Shown piece by piece: positions 8,234 to 16,259 of a stretch of 16,451 nucleotides of DNA. A model generated the notes under the pieces. That model was not told the DNA's origin and did no database searches. It saw only the letters and a program-made list of their open reading frames with translations. Both the position numbers and the translations under genes were made by a program. The number at the start of each line of letters is the position of its first letter. Position 1 is the first letter of the stretch. Source of the DNA: Candidatus Phosphoribacter hodrii (GTDB lineage Bacteria; Actinomycetota; Actinomycetes; Actinomycetales; Dermatophilaceae); assembly GCA_016707175.1 (NCBI GenBank), contig JADJIB010000007.1:1-16451 (forward strand), written 5' to 3'.

Positions 8234-10236
8234 GTGACGATGTCCTGGCCGCAATTGCTGCCGGCGGTCCTGGTGGCTGTCGCGGTGTTCTTCGTACCCG
8301 GAGCCGTTCTGCTGCGTTCGGTCGGCATCGGTTGGCTCACCGCGGTGCTCGCTGCTCCGGCCGTCAGCGTTGCCGTGATCATCGCTGCCGGGCTCGGGGT
8401 GCGTGCCGTCGGCGTCGGCTGGTCGGCCGTCACGGGCTTGATTGCGGTCGCGCTCGTCGTCGCTCTGGGCCTGGGCGCGGCCCGGGCGATCCGATCTCGG
8501 TGGCCCGCCGCCCGAGCCAGCGCAGCGGAGGCGGCGCCCCTGCGCGCGGTCCTGGCGGTGGGCGCGGTGAGTCTCGCGGCGGCATACCTCGTCCTGGCTG
8601 GGGGAGCAGCCTCGCCGATGGCGATCCCGCAGATGCCGGACGTCATCTTCCACCTCGGCGCGGTCGAATGGATGGTGCGGCACGGGTCGGCCTCCGCTCT
8701 CGACACCTATCAGTACGCCCAACTCGACAGTCCGCTGACCTACCCAGGGGCCTTCCACGCGGTCACCGCCGCGACGGTCGCGTGGACCGGGTTGCCCGTC
8801 ACGGCGACCTGGCACGCGCTGCTCATCGTGGTCGTCGGCCTCGTCTGGCCGTTCGGCGTCATGCTCCTGGCCCGAGTCGTGCTCGGCCGCGGCACTGGCA
8901 TCCTCGTCGCGGCTGGGCTGCTCACGCTGGTCTTCACGTCGTTCCCGACACGCTTCCTCGCCTGGGGGCCGTTGTGGTCGAACCTGCTCGCCAACGCGCT
9001 CCTGCCCGCCGTCCTCGCCGGCGCTTTGTGTGTGGTGGCCCCAGGAGCGCGATGCTCGCCGAGCGCGCCTTCGCGTCGGGTCGGGTCCGTGCCGTCGGGT
9101 ATGCCGCCCTTGGCCTTCTCGTGCTGCTGGGGACCCAGCCCAACGCCGTCGCCTCGGGCGTCGTCATCGGCCTCACCGTCGTCGCGGCAGCGCTTCCGCA
9201 GTGGCGCCATGCGTTGGGCGGCCGTTGGGGGGCCCGATTCGTGCGACTGCCGTGGTTCCTCCTCATGGTTGCCGCAGCGGTCATGGCCTCAACCCGGTTC
9301 ATCCCGACGAAGATGTATGTCATCAACTCTCATGTGCGTGCCACGTGGGCGTTGGCGGGCAGCCAGGCCGCGACCCTCTTCGATGGCTCCTGGCTCGAGT
9401 CCGGCTCCGTGGTCGTGCTGGTCCTCGTCGGCGCGGTCTGGCTTGCCCGAGACCGGAACCGCCGCTGGCTGGTCGTCTCGCTCGCCCTTTTCATCGCCAT
9501 CTTCCTGTTGCTGTACGCCGTCAACGGCCCGGTGGTCCGACAGCTCACCTGGCTCTGGTGGAACGACCACTACCGGGTCCGGGCCGCCCTGGTGCTGCCC
9601 GCAGTCCTCTGCGCGACGGCCGGTGCGGTGGTGATCGGCGGATGGGTGGCCCGACGACGACCAGATCCGCCCCGCGTGCGTCAGGGGCTGATCGCCCTCG
9701 CCGCCGTCGCAGTCGTCGCCGCATTGGGTTGCGGCATACCGGTGCATCGTGAGGTCGTGGAGGCCACCTACGGGGAGGACTCCGCGGACTATTCGTGGGT
9801 GCTCCCGCGGGAGTATGCCGCCCTGTCCCAGCTGGCGGCCTTCGTCCCGAGCGGTTCGGTGGTCGCCGCCAACCCCTATCGCGGCGGGATGTTCTTCTAC
9901 GTCGCGGGGGGCACCGAGGTGCTCTATCCGACCGAGAACTCCCCTCAACTGCCCGATCGGCGACTGCTTGGAACGTCGCTCCAAGCAGTCACAAGCATGC
10001 CCGACGTCTGTGCCGCATCACGTCGTCAAAGGGTCGACTACGTGCTGACGGGTGGAGACATGCACATCTGGGGGGTGCTGGACCACACCCCGGAATACTC
10101 CGGGGTCGACTCGGCGGCGTACGACCCAGACTTCAAAGTCGTTGCTGAGGCCGGTCCATACGCATTGCGCCGGGTGCCCGATTGTTCGACAGCCGCCCCG
10201 GGCAGCGGTTTCATCGGCCCTGTGACCATCCCCTGA
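8234..10236 (+). CDS. Large polytopic membrane protein, DUF6541/GT-C-like; one frameshift
   Basis: About 667 residues once repaired. The N-terminal two thirds contain roughly a dozen hydrophobic helices (first at about 5-27, from LLPAVLVAVAVFF), and the C-terminal 160 residues after GCGIPVH form a hydrophilic, probably extracytoplasmic domain. The first long loop contains MPDVIFHLGAVEWMVRHG and then TYPGAFHAVTA, a layout I associate with actinobacterial DUF6541 proteins and lipid-linked GT-C glycosyltransferases (acidic residue plus His in the first loop). A role in cell-envelope glycan transfer is inference. The frame breaks at the C4 run 9039-9042; adding one base joins ALCVVAPRS to AMLAERAF. 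The start is GTG 8234 or ATG 8240; neither has a clear ribosome binding site, and translation may be coupled to lpdA. A strong hairpin lies inside the gene at 9962-9990. Confidence 0.78.
9962..9990. repeat. Perfect 11-bp inverted repeat inside the DUF6541-like gene
   Basis: GACTGCTTGGA (9962-9972) and its exact complement TCCAAGCAGTC (9980-9990) are separated by 7 bases. The codons through it (CTT, GGA, CAA, GCA, ACA) are A/T-ending and unlike their surroundings. In RNA it would make a stable stem-loop, with no T-run after it. Confidence 0.85.
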
Positions 10237-10251
10237 GGCTTCGGCGGTGAA

Positions 10252-10446
10252 TCAGGCACCCGCAGGGTGGTCCTGGCCGGGGTCCTCATTCTCGACCGCT
10301 GCGCGGTAGTCAGCCTCCTCCTGCGCCCAGCGCTCGCGACGACGTGCAGACACGGTGCCGCGCAGGTGCCGATAGCCGGGCACAACGATCAGCGCGACCA
10401 CCGCGAGGATGGCCAGGTTGACGAAGGAGAAGCCCTCCGTGGGCAT
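10252..10446 (-). CDS. Small single-span membrane protein coupled to the acc gene
   Basis: 64 residues: a hydrophobic segment at about 8-24 (VNLAILAVVALIVVPGY), then a basic stretch (RHLRGTVSARRRER) and an acidic tail. The likely topology is N-out with a cytosolic tail. The start overlaps the acyl-CoA carboxylase stop as TGATG (one shared base), which is strong evidence that it is translated together with that gene. I do not recognise a family. It is not obviously the carboxylase epsilon subunit, which is soluble and normally sits beside a beta subunit. It ends 15 bases from the convergent membrane-protein gene. Confidence 0.75.
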   Translation of the reverse strand: MPTEGFSFVNLAILAVVALIVVPGYRHLRGTVSARRRERWAQEEADYRAAVENEDPGQDHPAGA

Positions 10447-12239
10447 CAGCCTTCGGCGTCCTTGATCTCAGCGAGCACCGTGCCGCTGGCGACGGTCTCG
10501 CCGACGGTGGCCTTGAGCGAGGTGATGACCCCGGCCTTGTGTGCGGTGATCGGCTGCTCCATCTTCATCGCCTCGAGGACGACGACGATCGCGCCCGACT
10601 CGACCGTCTGACCTTCTTCGACCGCGACCTTGACGATGGTGCCCTGCATGGGGGCGGTCACCGAGTCACCGGATGCTGCGCCGCCGGACTTGGCTGCGCC
10701 GCTGCGCTTAGGCGCCGCCTTCCTCGTCGCTCCGCCGCCACTGCCGCCGGTTCCACCGCCGAGCGACAGGCCTCCCGGAAGGCTGACTTCGATCCGCTTG
10801 CCGCCGACCTCGACGACGAGCTTCTGGCGCTCCTCGGCCTCGGGCAGCGACGCCGGCCCACCGGCATACGCAGGGATGGTGTTGTTGAACTCGGTCTCGA
10901 TCCAGCGGGTGTGGATGGAGAACGCCTCGTCAGGGTCGGCCGGGGCGAAGGCAGGGTCGGCGACGACCGCACGGTGGAACGGGATGACCGTGGGCATCCC
11001 CTCGACCTCGAACTCGGCCAGGGCGCGACGGGACCGCTCCAGGGCCTGCTGGCGGTCGCGGCCGGTGACGATGAGCTTGGCAAGCATCGAGTCGAAGGCC
11101 CCACCGATGGTGTCGCCTTCGACGAGCCCGGAGTCGACGCGGACGCCCGGGCCGGACGGGGTCTTGTAGACCGTGACGGTGCCGGGTGCCGGCAGGAAGC
11201 CGCGACCGGCGTCCTCGCCGTTGATTCGGAACTCGATCGAGTGGGCGTGCGGCACCGGGTCGGGGTAGTCCAGCGACTGGCCCTCGGCGATGCGGAACTG
11301 CTCACGCACCAGGTCGATGCCGGTCACCTCTTCGGTGACCGGGTGCTCGACCTGCAGGCGGGTGTTGACTTCGAGGAAGGAGATGTCACCGGCGGGCCCG
11401 ACGAGGAACTCGCACGTGCCTGCGCCGACGTAGCCGGCCTCGGTGAGGATCGCCTTGGAGGCTCGGACGAGCTCGTCGTGCTGGGCCTCGGTGAGGAACG
11501 GCGCGGGCGCCTCTTCGACGAGCTTCTGGTTGCGCCGCTGCAGCGAGCAGTCACGGGTCGACACGACGACCACGTTGCCGTGCTGGTCTGCCAGACACTG
11601 GGTTTCGACGTGACGCGGGTGGTCGAGGAAGCGCTCGACGAAGCACTCGCCACGTCCGAACGCGGTGACCGCCTCGCGAACCGCGGATTCGTAGAGGTGG
11701 GGGATCTCCTCAAGCTCGCGGGCCACCTTGAGGCCGCGCCCGCCGCCGCCGTAGGCCGCCTTGATCGCCACGGGCAGCCCGTGCGCCTTGGCGAACTCCA
11801 CGACCTCGTCGGGCCCGGTCACCGGGTCGGACGTGCCGGGCACGAGGGGGGCGTTGGCCTTGAGGGCGATGTGCCGGGCCTTGACCTTGTCGCCGAGGCT
11901 GTCGATGGCCGCCGGGCCGGGGCCGATCCAGATCAGGCCGGCGTCGATGACCGCCTGGGCGAAGCCGGCGTTCTCGGCGAGGAAGCCGTAGCCGGGGTGG
12001 ACCGCGTCGGCCCCGGCCTCCTTGGCGATGGCCAGCAACTTCTCCTGCACGAGGTAACTGTCACCGGGTGTGGAGCCGTTGAGCGCATACGCCTCGTCGG
12101 CCACCTTGACGTGCAGGGCGTCGCGATCGGGATCGGCGTAAACCGCCACGGATCCGATGCCAGCGTCCTTGCATGCCCGGGCGATGCGCACGGCGATTTC
12201 GCCGCGGTTTGCGATCAGCACCTTTGAGATCTTCGCCAT
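10446..12239 (-). CDS. accA3: Acyl-CoA carboxylase alpha chain (biotin carboxylase + BCCP)
   Basis: Carboxylates its own biotin with ATP and bicarbonate, then hands the carboxyl to a partner carboxyltransferase to make malonyl- or methylmalonyl-CoA for lipid synthesis; cytosolic. 597 residues. N-terminal biotin carboxylase domain starts at KVLIANRGEIAVRIAR; ATP-grasp glycine loop GGGGRG at 164-169; active-site EVNTRLQVEHPVTE near 290. A Gly/Ala/Lys-rich linker follows at roughly 500-530, then the BCCP domain with biotinylation motif EAMKM, Lys559. ATG 12239 is chosen because family members start MAKISKVLIANRGE; the frame is open 21 codons further up, without homology. Length matches mycobacterial AccA3. 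No frameshift. No carboxyltransferase gene lies in the window. The stop overlaps the start of a small membrane protein gene. Confidence 0.93.
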   Translation of the reverse strand: MAKISKVLIANRGEIAVRIARACKDAGIGSVAVYADPDRDALHVKVADEAYALNGSTPGDSYLVQEKLLAIAKEAGADAVHPGYGFLAENAGFAQAVIDAGLIWIGPGPAAIDSLGDKVKARHIALKANAPLVPGTSDPVTGPDEVVEFAKAHGLPVAIKAAYGGGGRGLKVARELEEIPHLYESAVREAVTAFGRGECFVERFLDHPRHVETQCLADQHGNVVVVSTRDCSLQRRNQKLVEEAPAPFLTEAQHDELVRASKAILTEAGYVGAGTCEFLVGPAGDISFLEVNTRLQVEHPVTEEVTGIDLVREQFRIAEGQSLDYPDPVPHAHSIEFRINGEDAGRGFLPAPGTVTVYKTPSGPGVRVDSGLVEGDTIGGAFDSMLAKLIVTGRDRQQALERSRRALAEFEVEGMPTVIPFHRAVVADPAFAPADPDEAFSIHTRWIETEFNNTIPAYAGGPASLPEAEERQKLVVEVGGKRIEVSLPGGLSLGGGTGGSGGGATRKAAPKRSGAAKSGGAASGDSVTAPMQGTIVKVAVEEGQTVESGAIVVVLEAMKMEQPITAHKAGVITSLKATVGETVASGTVLAEIKDAEG

Positions 12240-12246
12240 GGGGGGG

Positions 12247-12252
12247 AGCCTA
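12247..12252 (-). promoter_or_regulatory. Possible leaderless -10 for the acc gene
   Basis: TAGGCT (12252-12247) fits TAnnnT and ends 7 bases before ATG 12239, separated by a run of seven C residues on the coding strand. No Shine-Dalgarno is present, so a leaderless message is plausible. The remaining stretch up to the TPR gene stop (12253-12359) shows no clear terminator or other feature. Confidence 0.35.
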
Positions 12253-12359
12253 GCGCTCGGATCGTGCCGCACCACCGGAGCGGCAGTGGAGGGATGGCTC
12301 ACGTTGCGCCGGGTGTCCGTTGGCCCTACAGCCGGCGATTGGCCTGACAGCGGGCCGGG

Positions 12360-14320
12360 TCACGAGCCGCTCGTCAGCGTGGCGATCACCTGATCGGCCC
12401 GATCGTGCTGTCCAGTGGCCCGCAACACGTCGATGAGGTCGCTGGCCGCCCGGGCCCGGTTGGCGGCGTCGCGGGCGATCGTGAGCCCCTCGTAGGCCGA
12501 CTCGAGCGCAAGGACCGCCCCGTCGAGGTCGCCGTCCTCACGCAGGATCTGGCCGGCGAGCCAGAAGGCCTGCTGCCGACCCGATCCGGCCGACCTGGGC
12601 GAACAACTCGCCGGCGCGGGTGGCCGCGTCGGCGGCATCGCGGGCCGACTGCCCCGCGACCTGCCCGTCGATCTGCCCGTCGACCCCGGACTGCGCGACG
12701 CGACAACGCGCGCCCACGTCTCCAGCAGCGAGGCCTGGAGGTTCTCGGACTGACGGCGCTGACGCTCCTCCAGGTCGCTGTCGAGGAGGGCTTCGTGGGA
12801 ACCGTCGGACGACAGGAGGGTGTCGAGGTGGGTCATGAGGGCGTCGGTGTCGCCGAGCCCGGCGGCCACGGGCGCCCACGCAGCGAGGATCTGCGCCATC
12901 GCACCGGGGTCGCCGTCGGCCGCGCGCAGCAGGGGGAGTGCGGCGGCATACCTGGCATGGGCGGTCACCTCGTCACCCACCTGGGCGGCGCACTGCGCAG
13001 ACTCCGCCCACGCCATCCCCGCGTGTTCGAGCAGCCCCGCCGCAGTGGCCACCTCGGCGGCCCGCAGGTATGCCGCGGCCGCCTCGGGGTAGGAGCGTGC
13101 CCGTGCGTGGCGCTCGGCGATCGTCAGCGCGGCGCCCACGCCGTCTGCCCCGAGGGCTGCCGGGGCGGGGTCGGCGTCGGGCTGGTGCGTCGGGTCGCCG
13201 GCCCCCGGCTGCGGGCCGAGGGACGCCATGGCCGAGATGTCGAAGTCCAAGGGCACCGGCGTGCGGGTGGCGGCCAACGAACGGTCCAGCAGCCGGGCGT
13301 AGTAGTCGCTCCCGCCGCGAGCGTCGAAGCGACCGGCCAACTCAGCGGTCTGCTCGTGAACCCAAGCGTGCAACTGCCCGAGGGTCGGAGCGTCAGGGGA
13401 GCGCAGCCCGGTCGGCAGGTCGCTGTGGTCGAGGTTGGCCGAGAGCCCAGCGAGCACGCCCAGCAGGAACCGCAACCGGAACAGGGGCGTCGATGCGCCT
13501 TCGAGCAACTCGGGGTGGTCCTCGCGCAGGAAGCGCAAGGCCCGCTCGACGTGACCGCCCCGCGCCACCATCTCGAAGCCCTGTCCGCGGGCCGGCGCGT
13601 AGTCGCTGTCGGAGGTGTCCAGCGTGGCCAGGGCCCTGCGGTATGCCGCGAGCGCCGGCCCGTCCGCGCCGACGTTGAGGTGGGCCAGGGCCAGGGCGTG
13701 CAGGGTTCGGGTGGGCTCCAGGTTGCAGCTCGAGTGCTGGGTGAGACCCAGCTCGATCGCCTCCTCGAAGCGCCCGGTCTCGGTCAGGTAGTCGACCTGG
13801 TGCCCGATCCGGCACGCGGCGCAACTGTCCATGTCGTCCTTGGGCAGCGCCAGCCACGCCAGCCGCGCCGCCTCCATGCTCGGGTCGCCACTGTGCCAGG
13901 CCCAGCGGAACCGCGACCCCAGCACCGACCCGCTGCCCTTGCCGGCGAGGTCGAAGCGGCGTCTCATGTCGGCGAGGAAGGCGTCGGCCTGCTCGCGGGT
14001 GATCTCGGGGAAGTCGGGCAGATCGCCGGCGACCCATTTGAACTCCCAGAACAGGTTGTGCTCGTCGGACTCGTCGAACACTTCGGGTTGGCTGTCCCAG
14101 AGCCGCAACAACCGGGCGAAGGCGACGAACGACCGGTGCCCCTGACCGGTGAAGCTGTAGGCCTCGACGAGATCCAGCAACGCCTCGGCCAGACGCTCCT
14201 GAGGGCCTTCGGCATCGATGCGCCGGACGATGACCTCCGCGGCGGCGGTGCGGGCGCTGCCGTAGGGCATGGCCCGGATCTCGCGGAGTTCGCGCCGGAC
14301 CTCGGCGTCGCTTGCGCCAT
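12360..14320 (-). CDS. TPR-like helical repeat protein, Hsp90 neighbour, with CxxC; three suspected frameshifts
   Basis: About 653 residues after repair; soluble, Ala/Leu-rich helical pairs typical of tetratricopeptide repeats (AAAYLRAAEVATAAGLLEHAGMA, AYRRALATLDTSDS, ALESAYEGLTIARDAANRA). Near residue 166 it has a CAAC motif (codons at about 13812-13823) and a third cysteine about 30 residues on (13725-13727), probably a metal or redox site. Likely start is ATG 14320 (AGAGG 10 bases upstream); about one base is missing at 14306-14310, giving MAQADAEVRRELREI. Inside the gene a base is missing near 12693-12699 and one is extra in the CCC at 12580-12582. The two cancel, leaving an aberrant 38-residue stretch in the open frame that reads properly (QSARDAADAATRAGELFAQVG) in the next frame. 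Located 74 bases after the Hsp90 gene; actinobacterial relatives with the same pairing are recalled, function unknown. Confidence 0.75.
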
Positions 14321-14340
14321 CTGGAGGTGTCCTCTCGGGC

Positions 14341-14385
14341 GTGGTCAGTGCAGACGTGGTCAGGGCAGACGTGGTCAGTGCGGCG
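14341..14385. repeat. Three tandem 15-bp repeats upstream of the TPR gene
   Basis: Three head-to-tail copies with consensus GTGGTCAGTGCAGAC: 14341-14355 (exact), 14356-14370 (one mismatch) and 14371-14385 (the last copy degenerates at its end). They fill most of the 74-base gap between the Hsp90 stop and the TPR start, so they lie in the probable leader or promoter of the TPR gene. Confidence 0.9.
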
Positions 14386-14394
14386 GGGTGTAGG

Positions 14395-16216
14395 TCAGGG
14401 GTGGCGGAGGGATCGTACGAGCAGCACGCTCAGCGCGTCGTGCAGGCCGGCCACCTCGCTCGATCGAAGACCTTCGCCGGCGAGCATGACGGCCGAGAGA
14501 TAGAGCGAGCGCAGTCCCGCGGCGAACACGATGGTCTCTGGTGCCGCAAGCAGTTGCCGCACGACGGGGGCCGAGTCGTTGAGCACGAGGCTGCGCGTCC
14601 GCGTCGAGGTGTCGGTCTCGAAGGAGTCGAGGAGCCCGCCCCAGAGGCCCGGCGTGGCCTCCCGCTCACGGGCCAGGGCCCGTCGATGCTCGCCGTCAGG
14701 GTCGCGCAGCAGCACGGCGGGCAGCGAATCGGGGTCGAACGTGCGCACGAGGACGTGACAGTCCTCGTCCTCGAGGACCTTTTCAGCCATCGACAGGGCC
14801 TGGGCGAGCTGCCCGGCGCGGTCGGTTGCCACCGGTGTCAGGACCTGGGTGACGTCCTCGCTCGACAACTCGCGGACCGCCCAGCCTGGGCGCCGCCCGA
14901 GTCGGGTCAGCAGGTCGCTGTCGCAGACGTAGCCCGCGTTGACGACGACCAGGCCCTGGGAGTGGGCGACCGCAGCGACCCGTCGGAACACCTCGGTCGT
15001 TGACGTGAACACGATCTCGCCGTCCTCCGCGACGTCGCGCAAGGTTCGTGCGCCATCGGTGGTCTCGAACGGGAGGACCCGGGCGGCGAGGTCGAGCATC
15101 TCGTCGTCGGTCAGGGCGAGCGAGCGCAGGGCCAGATGGTGGGTCTCGACGAACCGCCGTGACAGGGTCGAGGGCGTCGTCAGAGTGGCGGTGGCCCACT
15201 CCTTGAGTTGCGCCCCCAAGGCGTCACGGGTCGCCAGGAGGATCTCGTCGTCGTGGATCTGTTCGCGGGACGCGGTGGGGGAGAGCGCGTCCGAGTCGAG
15301 GACCGCCCGGGTGAAGAAGGCCCAGTCGGGCAGGACGCCGTCGACGCGCGCCCCGACGAGCATCCGCTTGCTGTAGACGCGGTGCCGTCCCGAGCCCGGC
15401 GTCACGGCTTGGGGGAGGATGAACGCCACCCCGGACACGCCGGCGAGGGGGACGCTCAGGTCGATGTGTCCCAGCGGGGTGAAGCCCAGGACGCGTTCGC
15501 AGTATGCCGTCAGCGCCCGCGAGCGGGCCTCCGCCGACGGGTGGCGGGCCTGCCACGGGAGGACCGGGTCGGTGATCCGCCGCCACGTGGGATCCGAGCC
15601 CTCCACCGGCACGCGGACGGCGACATCGAAGGGCAGCAGCGAGCCGTAGTCCGTGGCCAGAGCGACGACGGTGGAGGTTTCGAGCCAATGCTCGCTGCCG
15701 CGTCGAGCCCACAGCCGGACGGTGGTGCCCACTGCCGTCGCGTCCGCGGACGGCCCCGGCGGCAGGTCCGACACCTCCGAAGGTGTTGCCGCTGCGCCCC
15801 ACCCAGACGGTGGGGACAGTGCCGGGTCGGGCCGACCGGGACGTGACCTCGATGCGGTCGGCGACCATGAACGCCGCGAGCATGCCGATCCCGAACTGGC
15901 CGAGGTAGTGCGCCACCCCCAGGCCGTGCGGATCCCGTTTCGAGGAGCGGCCGATCGTCGCGAGCAACTCGGTGGCTTCGTCGGAGGTGAGTCCGACCCC
16001 GCTGTCGGTGACCACGAGAACCGTCGCTCCGTCGGCCTCGGTGTCCGAGGTGAGCCGGATCGTTGCCGGGGCTGCGGGATCCTCGGCCAACCTCGCGGTC
16101 ACGGCGTCGACGGCGTTCTGCAGCAACTCCCTCAGGTAGACATGCGGACCCGAGTAGAGGTGGTGGGACAGCAGGTCGACCATGCCACCCAGGTCGACCC
16201 GGAAGCGCTGCGACAT
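14395..16216 (-). CDS. Divergent Hsp90 (HtpG-like) ATPase chaperone; one frameshift
   Basis: About 606 residues. The GHKL ATP-binding domain is clear: helix RELLQNAVDA with catalytic Glu30 and Asn34, DSGVG at 71-75, and lid/G-loop GQFGIGMLAAF at 106-116. The middle domain keeps SREQ with Arg317, equivalent to the ATP-contacting arginine in the NVSRE motif of HtpG. The lid segment between DSGVG and GQFGIG is shorter than in E. coli HtpG, and the C-terminal dimerization part is hard to recognise. There is no C-terminal EEVD; it ends LRHP. The frame breaks at 15777-15778: removing one base gives NTFEVSDLPPG, joining both halves. ATG 16216 has GGAG 4 bases upstream. It follows the YbjN-like gene by 43 bases and precedes the TPR gene by 74, so the three are probably co-transcribed. 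Confidence 0.85.
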
Positions 16217-16259
16217 CAGGCTCCGTGCGCCGCAGCGCCGGAGCGGGCGGCCGTCGGCG

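Larger units (their letters stand above)
942..15508. repeat. Dispersed motif CGGCATAC / GTATGCCG, 18 exact copies
   Basis: GGCATAC (either strand) starts at 942, 1466, 2651, 2757, 3369, 3723, 4581, 5217, 6607, 7742, 8581, 9099, 9733, 9813, 10863, 12945, 13068, 13641 and 15502. All but the copy at 3369 extend to CGGCATAC. Both orientations are used. Codon phases are TAT GCC, GCA TAC, CAT ACC and ATA CCG; one copy is intergenic. Five more sites carry only GGCATA. Confidence 0.85.

Noticed and set aside
10252..10446. Acyl-CoA carboxylase epsilon subunit
   Set aside because: The protein has a membrane span, and no beta subunit gene is adjacent.
10539..12227. 562-codon plus-strand open frame opposite the acc gene
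   Set aside because: Antisense shadow of a clear biotin carboxylase gene.
12405..14393. Long plus-strand open frame (662 codons) opposite the TPR gene
   Set aside because: Gly/Arg/Val-rich shadow typical of high-GC DNA; no domain, and the opposite strand encodes the recognisable protein.
14395..14420. EEVD-type TPR-docking tail on the Hsp90
   Set aside because: The protein ends LRHP; no EEVD-like motif is present.
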